Positions 1-7,400 of a DNA stretch of 19,817 nt are shown piece after piece. The first letter of the stretch is position 1. Every line of letters begins with the position of its first letter. Location: NCBI GenBank assembly GCA_021734825.1, contig JAIPIE010000005.1:1-19817 (forward strand). The letters run 5' to 3'. Position numbers and translations under genes: made by a program. Under the pieces are notes generated by a model that saw only the letters and a list, made by a program, of their open reading frames with translations, had not been told where the DNA came from and did no database searches. The DNA comes from Patescibacteria group bacterium. Lineage in GTDB: Bacteria > Patescibacteriota > Patescibacteriia > Patescibacteriales > UBA12465.

Positions 1-267
1 TGGCTGGGAAGGATAGACGACATCATTGGATAAATCCAGAAATAGCTCGATTACCTGCTTTTGCGCACCAATCGGCCAAGAAAATTTTTCAGATAACAGA
101 GGCATCAACTCTGCTTCTAGACGATGTCCCCACATTAAACGTAGTTGATCAAAGCTTGGTCCTTTTAATCCGCACATAGAGATAGCCTTTAGTAAGGTAT
201 TAATGCCAGCCTCGGTTGACACTAAAAGGACGCCATCAGCGTCGAAAATAACATTTTTTTTCTTCAT
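1..267 (-). CDS. HAD-superfamily hydrolase, N-terminal part (cut by window edge)
   Basis: Reading down the minus strand from an ATG at 267 gives an open frame of 89 codons that runs off the window. It begins MKKKNVIFDADGVLLVST. DADGVL (residues 9-14) is HAD motif I, with D9 the expected nucleophile and D11 the acid/base. This is typical of phosphoglycolate phosphatase or beta-phosphoglucomutase-like enzymes. Residues 15-85 are helical, as expected for the start of a C1-type cap. HAD motifs II to IV lie beyond the window, so the substrate cannot be assigned. The gene is downstream of hisS on the same strand but is separated from it by a hairpin terminator, and it has its own candidate promoter at 327-355. 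No Shine-Dalgarno is visible. Family is fairly sure; substrate is unknown. Confidence 0.8.
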   Translation of the reverse strand, partial: MKKKNVIFDADGVLLVSTEAGINTLLKAISMCGLKGPSFDQLRLMWGHRLEAELMPLLSEKFSWPIGAQKQVIELFLDLSNDVVYPSQP

Positions 268-298
268 TTATATTGTTTTTTTGTGAAAAGATCTATAA

Positions 299-325
299 AA
301 AAGATTAAGCGAAACTTAATCTTTT
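299..325 (-). terminator. Rho-independent terminator of hisS
   Basis: There is a perfect 11-bp stem (299-309 pairing with 315-325) around a 5-base loop. On the minus strand it is followed by a run of T. It lies about 30 bases after the hisS stop codon, in the right orientation to end that transcript. Confidence 0.8.
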
Positions 326-326
326 C

Positions 327-355
327 ATTTAAATACAGAATTGGCACTTTGTCAA
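327..355 (-). promoter_or_regulatory. Candidate sigma70-type promoter for the HAD gene
   Basis: On the minus strand TTGACA (350-355, full consensus) is followed after 17 bases by TTAAAT (327-332, four of six matches). The predicted start near 320 falls inside the first arm of the hisS terminator. A transcript from here would lack part of the stem and could escape termination, while hisS transcripts would stop. The -35 is strong and the -10 weak, so this is tentative. Confidence 0.45.
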
Positions 356-356
356 A

Positions 357-1640
357 TTAAAATTTTGGCAGAGGCAATATTACTTCCTCGCCACTATTCA
401 TATCTTTAATCTTATACTCACCAGACTCTTTCTCCTCTTTAGCAAAAATAACAACTTTGGATATTCCCTGCTTATTAGCAAATTCTAAGGCTTTCCCGGG
501 TCGTTGTGGCTCAAAGGCAAATAATACCTCCTTGCCCTCTTGACGCAGAGCCGAGGCTAGGCGCTGAGTATCGGCTAATAAATCAGCACTAAGCAAGGGC
601 AAATAATAGCGTTCATCCTGTAACTTTGGCAATAAATTCCAACTCTCTAAAAATAATTTAGTGGTTTCATCACCAGGGGCAACTCCAACGGCTGGGAAAC
701 TTTCTGCACCAAAAAGTTGAGCGAGGCCGTTATAACGCCCACCGCCAAATAAAGCGCGGCGGTTGTCTGGATGATTATCAAAAACTTCAAAAACCATTCC
801 ATCATAATAGTCAAAGCCACGAATAAGAGTGGGGTCAAATTTTACTTGTGTATAGCCAAGAGCATGTAACTGTTTTAAGATAAAATCAATTTCTAATTTA
901 GCTGTTTGTAACTCTTTATTATCGCTTAATGATGCAAGTAAAAAATCTTGCTTTTGGCCAGACATAAAATCGACTAATAATTCAATAGAGCTTTCACTAA
1001 TTTTTAATTCTTGCAGACGACGCTTAAATTCATCGGTACCGAGTTTATTAAATTTATCTAAAATTCTAAAAACTAAAACTGGCTCCTTGATTTTTATGCC
1101 AAAAACCGGCAATAAATTATCAAGGAGACGACGGCTATTAAGACGGAGTGTAAATGAGTCGGCCGGTGCTCCGAAAGCATTCATAATATCTAAAGACAAT
1201 TGTAAAATTTCCAAATCAGCTGCCAAGGAAGCGCTACCAAAAATATCACAATTTAATTGCCAAAATTCGCGATTACGTCCACGCTGTGGTTTTTCATTGC
1301 GCATAAAATTGGCAATGGAAAAAAATTTCAAAGGCTTTGGTGAAGAGGTGTAAATTTTAGAAACCAAACGAGTAACCGAAGGAGTCATCTCTGGACGAAT
1401 ACAAAGCTCCCTGCCCCCCAAATCAGTGAAAGTGAGTAATTCTTTGCCACCAATATCTTCACCGGATTTAGCGCGATAAATCTCGGCTGATTCCACTAAG
1501 GGTGTTAAATACTCCTGAAAACCATAACTACGACAAACCCGACGCCAAGTATTAAAAATATAGTGGCGCAAAGCCAATTCTGCCGGCAACCAGTCACTGG
1601 TACCTTTTGTTTCTTGGTTGCTTAATTTTAATTTCGCCAT
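357..1640 (-). CDS. hisS: Histidyl-tRNA synthetase
   Basis: Charges tRNA-His with histidine in the cytoplasm. The 427-residue product has the usual length and domain order. The class II catalytic core contains motif 2 around residues 113-128 (MRNEKPQRGRNREFWQ). The histidine-specific signature is at 273-286 (IRGFDYYDGMVFEV). GGGRYNGLAQLFG at 299-311 leads into motif 3. The HGTP anticodon-binding domain covers about 345-427. Motif 3 reads GVAPGDETTK (319-328), where the Escherichia coli enzyme has GFAMGLER, so the ATP-contacting arginine is absent. I recall similar G-D forms in other bacterial and plastid HisRS proteins, so this is probably a subfamily trait and not damage. Start at ATG 1640, with no Shine-Dalgarno. 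A good promoter lies at 1667-1695 and a terminator follows the stop. Confidence 0.96.
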   Translation of the reverse strand: MAKLKLSNQETKGTSDWLPAELALRHYIFNTWRRVCRSYGFQEYLTPLVESAEIYRAKSGEDIGGKELLTFTDLGGRELCIRPEMTPSVTRLVSKIYTSSPKPLKFFSIANFMRNEKPQRGRNREFWQLNCDIFGSASLAADLEILQLSLDIMNAFGAPADSFTLRLNSRRLLDNLLPVFGIKIKEPVLVFRILDKFNKLGTDEFKRRLQELKISESSIELLVDFMSGQKQDFLLASLSDNKELQTAKLEIDFILKQLHALGYTQVKFDPTLIRGFDYYDGMVFEVFDNHPDNRRALFGGGRYNGLAQLFGAESFPAVGVAPGDETTKLFLESWNLLPKLQDERYYLPLLSADLLADTQRLASALRQEGKEVLFAFEPQRPGKALEFANKQGISKVVIFAKEEKESGEYKIKDMNSGEEVILPLPKF

Positions 1641-1666
1641 AAAAATATTTTATTTATTCTATTGTT

Positions 1667-1695
1667 ATTATAAAGCAGCTCTCCCAGCTTGTCCA
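1667..1695 (-). promoter_or_regulatory. Sigma70-type promoter of hisS
   Basis: On the minus strand TGGACA (1690-1695, five of six) and TATAAT (1667-1672, full consensus) are separated by 17 bases. The predicted start is near 1660, giving a short leader of about 20 bases before the hisS ATG. Confidence 0.7.
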
Positions 1696-1718
1696 CTCTG
1701 CCCCTTGTGCTGTGTAAT
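1689..1718 (+). promoter_or_regulatory. Weak candidate promoter for the response regulator gene
   Basis: TTGTCC (1689-1694) and TGTAAT (1713-1718) are 18 bases apart on the plus strand, overlapping the hisS promoter back to back. The matches are only four of six and five of six. A second -10-like hexamer, TATGAT (1763-1768), lies in the inverted repeat but has no good -35 at normal spacing. Confidence 0.3.
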
Positions 1719-1761
1719 TATATTGTTTAAAAATGGTTAGACTATGCTTAACTTAAAAAAG

Positions 1762-1801
1762 TTATGATTAATTAGCTCCACTCTAGAGAGCTTAATCATA
1801 A
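1762..1801. repeat. 40-bp inverted repeat just upstream of the response regulator
   Basis: Perfect 10-base arms TTATGATTAA (1762-1771) and TTAATCATAA (1792-1801) enclose a second short stem, GCTC (1775-1778) with GAGC (1788-1791). The element ends five bases before the regulator ATG. It could be an operator, a 5'-UTR hairpin that limits translation, or a minus-strand terminator, because on that strand it is followed by C and six T (1755-1761). The sequence does not decide between these. Confidence 0.6.
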
Positions 1802-1806
1802 TAAAT

Positions 1807-2484
1807 ATGAAAATTTTAATTATTGATGATGAAAAAGATATTGTCGCCTTTTTAAGTAAAGGTTTAAAAGCAAAAGCCTATATAGTCGACTCCGCCTATG
1901 ATGGCGAAGAAGGAGCCTATCTCGCACTTCGTAATCATTATGACTTAATAGTATTAGATAATAATTTACCGAAAATGAACGGCGTTCAAGTTTTAACTAA
2001 AATTAGAAAAGCAGGAAGGAATAGTCCCGTATTAGCCTTAACCGTTAATGCCGAGTTGGAGAAAAAAGGAGAAATGTTTAAATTGGGAGCAGATGATTAT
2101 CTGACTAAGCCTTTTTTATTTGAAGAATTTCTGTGGCGAGTAGAAGCCTTGGTGCGTCGTCCACAAAATATTAGGGACAAACTTTTAAAGATGGGTAAAC
2201 TCGTACTTGATACCAAAAGTCAATTGGCTCTAAGAAACGGCAGACGCATATATTTAACAGGCAAGGAATACGCTTTACTTGAACTCTTTTTTCATCGTCC
2301 CAACGAAATTTTATCACGCAGTCAAATTATGGACCAAGTGTGGGAAAATAATGCCGACCCTTTTTCTAATACAATTGAAGCCCATATTATGAGCCTACGT
2401 AAAAAATTAAATCAACAAGAAGAAATTGACTACATTCATACCTTTACTGGCCGTGGCTATAAATTCAGTCTGAGACGTTATTAA
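1807..2484 (+). CDS. OmpR/PhoB-family response regulator (orphan)
   Basis: A 225-residue two-component response regulator. The receiver domain (1-115) has the acidic pair D7/D8, phospho-acceptor D51 (VLDNNLP), the switch threonine T79 and the conserved lysine K101 (LTKPF), so it should be phosphorylatable. Residues about 130-223 form the winged helix, with LTGKEYALLELF opening it, an HIMSLRKKL recognition helix and a TGRGYKF wing. It probably acts as a dimeric DNA-binding transcription factor. No histidine kinase lies beside it, so its partner and targets are unknown. It diverges from hisS and converges with rarA with a single base between the stop codons and no terminator between them. A large inverted repeat directly upstream may be an autoregulatory site. 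No Shine-Dalgarno precedes the ATG. Confidence 0.92.
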   Translation: MKILIIDDEKDIVAFLSKGLKAKAYIVDSAYDGEEGAYLALRNHYDLIVLDNNLPKMNGVQVLTKIRKAGRNSPVLALTVNAELEKKGEMFKLGADDYLTKPFLFEEFLWRVEALVRRPQNIRDKLLKMGKLVLDTKSQLALRNGRRIYLTGKEYALLELFFHRPNEILSRSQIMDQVWENNADPFSNTIEAHIMSLRKKLNQQEEIDYIHTFTGRGYKFSLRRY

Positions 2485-2485
2485 G

Positions 2486-3670
2486 CTATTTTTTTGGTCG
2501 GAAAAATTTTTTTCCCTTTAAGGCTTCAGGTAAATATTCTTGATTGGAGTCATCTTCTAGGGGCGTATATTTATAATCTTTACCATAGCCAAGATTTTTC
2601 ATTAATTTTGTCGGAGCGTTACGTAGATAAAGGGGTACGGGCAAATTACCGCTATTTCTTACCTCAGCCATTACCTCATTAAAAGCCTGATAGACGTCAA
2701 TGCTCTTCGTGGCCTTGGCTAAATAAGTGACGGCGTGAGCCAAATGAACACCACATTCAGGCATACCAATATTTTTACAAGCATCGTAGACAGCTGTTGC
2801 CAAGAGCAAGGCGCTGTTATTGGCGAGACCCACGTCCTCGCTAGCAAAACGCACTAAGCGACGAGCAATATATAAAGGATCTTCGCCAGCTTCAAGCATG
2901 CGAGCTAAATAATATAAAGAAGCATTTTCATTATTACCACGCATAGATTTATGCAAGGCCGAAATTAAATTATAATGTTCCTCGCCACTCTTATCATAAA
3001 GCAGGTTTGGCTTATTAATAATTTCTTTAATAAGCTCTACATCAATATCTTTTTTATGAGCGGCGGCAGTCTCCACTAAACCAATAGCTCGACGAGCGTC
3101 GCCATCCGCCAGACGAGCGATTAATCGCGCTGAGTTAGCTTTCATTTTTGCTACCAAGGTTTTAGCTGCTCGCTTCACAATTATCAATAAGTCCTCTTCG
3201 TTTAAAGCTTCTAACACAACCACTTTAACGCGTGACAGCAAGGCACCGTTAACGGCAAAACTAGGGTTTTCCGTAGTGGCACCGATAAGCGTAATTACCC
3301 CATTTTCTACTTGCGGCAATAAAGCGTCTTGCTGTGACTTATTCCAGCGATGAATTTCATCAATAAATAATATAGTTTTAACCCCTAAACGCTTACCGGA
3401 GCGAGCCTTATCTACTATCGCTTTTAAATCTTTAACACCGCTTTCCGTGGCTGATAATTGAATAAAGTCCGCCTTTGTCTCCTTAGCGATTAAAGAGGCC
3501 AAAGTGGTTTTACCTGATCCAGGCGGTCCCCAAAAGATAAGCGAGGGCACGCTATCATTTTTTATCGCTTCCAAAAGCCAGCCGTCCGCCTTTAAAACCA
3601 TCTTTTGACCAACAACTTCATTTAATTTTTTCGGGCGCAAATAAGCCGCCAAAGGTAAACCATCAAACAT
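2486..3670 (-). CDS. rarA: Replication-associated recombination protein RarA (MgsA/WRNIP1 family AAA+ ATPase)
   Basis: A 394-residue clamp-loader-like AAA+ ATPase that in other bacteria acts at stalled replication forks. Visible landmarks are Walker A GPPGSGKT (48-55), Walker B ILFIDE (100-105) followed by IHRWNKSQQDALLP, sensor 1 GATTENPSF, the LLSR arginine-finger segment, and sensor 2 GDARRAIG. The C-terminal half carries the MgsA-type tetramerisation region, with HYNLISALHKSMRG and DPLYIARRLVRFASED. It is somewhat shorter than the E. coli protein, mainly at the C-terminus. The stop (TAG) abuts the convergent response regulator gene, so the two mRNAs would overlap unless processed. No convincing promoter or Shine-Dalgarno was found: AAGGAG occurs upstream but too far from the ATG. 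Confidence 0.95.
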   Translation of the reverse strand: MFDGLPLAAYLRPKKLNEVVGQKMVLKADGWLLEAIKNDSVPSLIFWGPPGSGKTTLASLIAKETKADFIQLSATESGVKDLKAIVDKARSGKRLGVKTILFIDEIHRWNKSQQDALLPQVENGVITLIGATTENPSFAVNGALLSRVKVVVLEALNEEDLLIIVKRAAKTLVAKMKANSARLIARLADGDARRAIGLVETAAAHKKDIDVELIKEIINKPNLLYDKSGEEHYNLISALHKSMRGNNENASLYYLARMLEAGEDPLYIARRLVRFASEDVGLANNSALLLATAVYDACKNIGMPECGVHLAHAVTYLAKATKSIDVYQAFNEVMAEVRNSGNLPVPLYLRNAPTKLMKNLGYGKDYKYTPLEDDSNQEYLPEALKGKKFFRPKK

Positions 3671-3709
3671 ATACTTATATTGTATACTGAATTAACTCCT
3701 TAGGCTATC

Positions 3710-3738
3710 TTGACAAAAGCAAAATAGACTGGTGTAAT
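3710..3738 (+). promoter_or_regulatory. Strong sigma70-type promoter for the small membrane-protein operon
   Basis: TTGACA (3710-3715, full consensus) and TGTAAT (3733-3738, five of six) are separated by exactly 17 bases. The predicted start is near 3745, about 35 bases before the ATG at 3780. The leader region includes a 7-base inverted repeat (ATGAATA at 3739, TATTCAT downstream). It points away from rarA. Confidence 0.7.
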
Positions 3739-3779
3739 ATGAATAAATAAAAAAAGTATTCATTAAAAATTTAGCAGCC

Positions 3780-4271
3780 ATGAAAAAAAAGCTTAAGTTT
3801 TCTTGGAAGAGGGTCTGGCAAAGAAGCCTCATCCTCGGCATAATGGCCCTAGCGTTTAATATAATATTAAACAACGGCGCTGATTTCTTTTTTATCTTCG
3901 CCTGGAGTACACTTCTGGTGATGTTCTTTATCTTTTGGCTCAAAACAGCCAGTAAACAAAAAGATTATAGCTTCTTTTCCGTTGCCATCATCTATACTAT
4001 ATTAATGGCGATTGGCCTTATTAGCGGAGCGGTATACTCTTTTATATTCTCAACGTCATGGATATGGCAATTATCAATATCTAGCCTAATAACCGCCATC
4101 TTCTTTGTCATTTATTTTCTCACGGTTATAAATGATACGGTCAGAGTCAGTATTAAAGATTGGATTGGTGCGAGAATGGGATACCCTTTTTTAATGTTAC
4201 TTGCACAATTAATCATTGCGATTACTAAAATAAGTCTGCCTTTTTCTCAACAAAAAAAATTGAGATTATGA
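3780..4271 (+). CDS. Hypothetical multi-spanning membrane protein
   Basis: A 163-residue protein I do not recognise. A basic N-terminus (MKKKLKFSWKRVWQR) is followed by four or five hydrophobic segments at about 16-31, 35-54, 65-88, 95-117 and 134-151. A short charged loop lies at 55-63 and a basic tail at 159-163. There is no cysteine pair, metal-binding cluster or transporter signature. The gene has its own consensus promoter and is the only plus-strand gene between rarA and the efflux operon. Its TGA stop overlaps the ATG of a 44-residue ORF by four bases, which suggests translational coupling and a joint function. The positive N-terminus suggests that end is cytoplasmic. Coding status is well supported by promoter, length and terminator; function is unknown. 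Confidence 0.75.
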   Translation: MKKKLKFSWKRVWQRSLILGIMALAFNIILNNGADFFFIFAWSTLLVMFFIFWLKTASKQKDYSFFSVAIIYTILMAIGLISGAVYSFIFSTSWIWQLSISSLITAIFFVIYFLTVINDTVRVSIKDWIGARMGYPFLMLLAQLIIAITKISLPFSQQKKLRL

Positions 4272-4402
4272 AAGCACTTATTAAAGCTCAAACATTAATA
4301 ACTTCTTGCTATTACGCAATAGACAAGTTAATAGAAGGGATGAAACTCATTATCTGGGTGTATAATATAAGAAAAAAACTGGCCAAAAACAGGCTTGAGT
4401 AA
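4268..4402 (+). CDS. Small basic ORF (44 residues) translationally coupled to the membrane protein
   Basis: ATG 4268 overlaps the TGA of the preceding gene in the classic ATGA arrangement. The frame then runs 44 codons to TAA at 4400-4402, ending eight bases before the terminator stem. It starts MKALIKAQTLITSCYYAIDK and ends in RKKLAKNRLE. There are nine Lys/Arg against three Asp/Glu. Residues 21-34 are hydrophobic (LIEGMKLIIWVYNI), so it could be an amphipathic or membrane-associated helix. I recognise no family. It would fall below usual gene-calling length cut-offs. The position, filling the space between the upstream stop and the terminator, is the main support. No Shine-Dalgarno was found, as expected if ribosomes re-initiate. 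Confidence 0.55.
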   Translation: MKALIKAQTLITSCYYAIDKLIEGMKLIIWVYNIRKKLAKNRLE

Positions 4403-4437
4403 AAAAACAGCGGTCCTCGGAGAGAGACCGCCTTTTT
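4401..4437. terminator. Bidirectional rho-independent terminator
   Basis: The stem GCGGTC (4410-4415) with GACCGC (4426-4431) has a 10-base loop. It is followed by T's at 4433-4437 on the plus strand and by TGTTTTTTT on the minus strand. It would end both the plus-strand small membrane operon and the minus-strand marR-adaptor-RND operon, whose last stop is at 4457. Confidence 0.85.
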
Positions 4438-4456
4438 ATTTACAAAAACTAATATT

Positions 4457-7400
4457 TTAATATCTCCCTTTATCCTTAATTAATACTCTAAATAATGTTG
4501 GCACAATAAATAGAGTTAGAAACGAAGATAACATTAAACCAAAAATAACAGAACCGCCTAAGGCGCGCCACATTTCATTAGATAAAGTAATTGGCAAAAT
4601 ACCAAAAATAGTACAAATAGAAGTAATGAAAATTGCCTCTAATCTTGACTTGCCCGCATCGATAATAGCGTCGTCAAAAGGGATATTACTCTTCAGATTA
4701 AGATTAATTTTATCTACTAGAATGATGGCGTTTTTAACCACGATACCAAATAAAGCCAAGACTCCAATTAAACCCGGAAAAGATAAATTAATTCCAGTTA
4801 AAGCAAGCCCAAAAAAAACACCTACTAGCGCCAAAGGAATAGTTACCAAAACAATAGCTGCCTTTCTAAAGGAATTAAACTGAATAATTAAAGTAGAAAT
4901 AATCAAAATAAAAGCCAGAATCATTGCCCTTAAAATTGATAAAACTGATTCAGTGTTCTGCTCATTTTCACCACCATAAGAAATGCTATAAGCATCTGGA
5001 AATTTGTAATTTTTAATCTTATCCTGAAAGTCTTTTAAAACGATGGCGGCGTTAGCGCCACCCCTAATGCCAGCACTAAGAATTACTGTGCGCTTCTGAT
5101 CAATACGAGTGATAGTTTCCACTGATGGTTTTAATTCAATTTTAGCCACATCCTTTAAAAAGACTGTCTGACCTTTTAAATTCATAATCTGCAAGTTCTG
5201 TACAGCTTCAAGCGTCGGAATTTTATCAGGACTAAATCTGGCCATGACTTTAATTTCTTTACCATCGCGCAAAACATTTGTAATTTCAGAACCAGAGATA
5301 GCCATGCGCAAAGTTGAACCCACATAAGCAGCATTTAAGTTATACAGATCCAAGCGAGCAGAATCAAGCACAAAAGTATAATCAGCAGGCGACTCTTTCA
5401 AAGAAATCTTAGTACTAACAACATCGGTCACCGTCTGTAAATTAAGTGATAATTCATTAGCAATGCGATCAAGTACTTGTAAATCGTCCCCCTTAATTTG
5501 AGCCTCAAAAGCCGCTCCAGCCGGTGGACCACTAGACGGCGCCTCTACTGTAATAGTTGCTTCTTTAATACCTTTCATATCACTGCGAATCTTATCAGAC
5601 AACTCATATGAAGTTATCTGTCTCTGATCTGTTGGGCTTAATTTGAGAGTAATTGAAGCTAAGTGCGAAGAACTATTACCACCAGTAAAGCTATCCCCTG
5701 AAGCCGAAGTTCCGACCAGAGTGGTAAAATTCACAATTTCCGGATAATCAAATAATCTTTGTTCAATTTTGGCCACAATTTTATTTGACTCCTCTAAGCG
5801 CAAACCAACAGGCGCTTCCATGTTAATGTAAATTACATCGGAATCGGAAGGCGGAAAAAATTCGCTTTTAACAACGCCTAAGACTGGCAAAGACATGGCG
5901 AACAAAAACACAGCCAAGGATATTAGCAAAGTAAAGAGTCGAGTTTTTTTTGTGGCTAGAAGACGCCGTAAATATTTTTCGTAATAAGGCAAAACGCGAT
6001 CAAAATGAATAACACCATGAAGCAGGCGATTAAGCCAATTATCATTTTCATGACTTCCCTGCTCACGTAATTTTTTCTTAATCATCTCATCATCGCGCCA
6101 CTCAAGCTCCATCAAGTCACTATTATTTTGTAATACTGGCTTACCCTTTTTTATATACCAGCGAGTCAAAACTATAAGTAAACTGGCGCTGATCAGAGAA
6201 ATAATAATATTCACAACAAGAAAGGGTGACAACCAAATACCTACGGCTAAAATAAGTAAAGAGCCGAGCACAAAAGAAAATAATTTTTTGGTGAGACGAA
6301 TTCTTTCTAGAATTGCTGCCAAGGGATGATTAATAATTAAGGCAATAATAAGTGAAGATAACAAAGTTACGGAAACCGTAATCGGAATAGATTTAATATA
6401 TTCTCCCATAATGCCTGTCGCCATCAATAGAGGTAAAAAAGCCCAAACAGTGGTAAGAGTAGTTGTTGTTAAAACAACCTTAAAATCATTTAGCACTAAT
6501 AAAACAGCCTCCTCTGGAGTAAATTTACCGCTACGTAAATATTGTTTAGTGGCAGAAACAACAACAATGGCATCGTCAACTAAAAGTCCGAGTGCTAAAA
6601 TCAAAGAAAATAAAGACAAAAAATTTAAACTAATGCCATTCATCAGCATCACACCGAAAGTAGCAAAAAAGACTAAAGGAATAGCGAGCCCCGCCACTAA
6701 AGCCTCCTTAAAACCAACAATTAGAAATAAAATAGCAAATACCAAGACTAAAGTTAGAATAAAATCATGAGTGAGCTGCCCAAAGTCCTGATCAATTTGA
6801 TCAGCCGCATTATAAGTGATAGTATAACCGGCTCCAGGCAATTTCTCTGTCATAGAACTTAATATTTCCTGAGTCTGCTCAGAGGTGTCTAAAATTGATC
6901 CACCAGTCTTTTTAATAATTTGCAAAGAAATATCATTTTGAGCGCCATTATCTCTAGTAGTTAAGCGTGAATAGACAGTTTTTTCAATCGCCGTTTCCCG
7001 CACCTGAGCTACATCTTTTAAATAGATAATCGCTCCCTCAGCGGTATGGAGTAAAGGTATGTTAGCTAAAATCTGAGCATCAAAAAAACGAGAATCGACT
7101 CTAACTGGATATAAATATTTCTCACCTTTAAAATTTCCGGCCGGGATGGCTAGATTAGAGAGTTTAACCGCCTGATTAGCTTGATCGGCAGAAATATTTA
7201 ATAAACTTAATTTTTGAGGATCATAGGCAATTTCAAATTCACGTTCATCACCGCCAGAAATAATTACCTCTCTCACTCCAGAAATTTTTTCCAATTCATC
7301 GCGAACATTTTCACCAAAAGTTCTTAGCTGAAAACCATTATAAGGGGCCACCAGTGAAATCATCATAATTGGCGTATCATCAATGGATATTTCCTTAACT

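Noticed and set aside
3690..3706. AAGGAG on the minus strand as the rarA ribosome-binding site
   Set aside because: It is nearly 30 bases from the ATG, and no in-frame start closer to it exists because of an intervening stop.
3692..3943. Minus-strand ORF opposite the start of the 163-residue membrane protein gene
   Set aside because: It overlaps the consensus plus-strand promoter and most of the first coding third of a better-supported gene. Its product has no recognisable features.
6411..6770. Plus-strand ORF of 119 codons inside the RND pump gene
   Set aside because: It is antisense to conserved RND transmembrane segments, including the proton-relay motif. Its Lys/Thr-rich product is what the reverse complement of hydrophobic codons gives.
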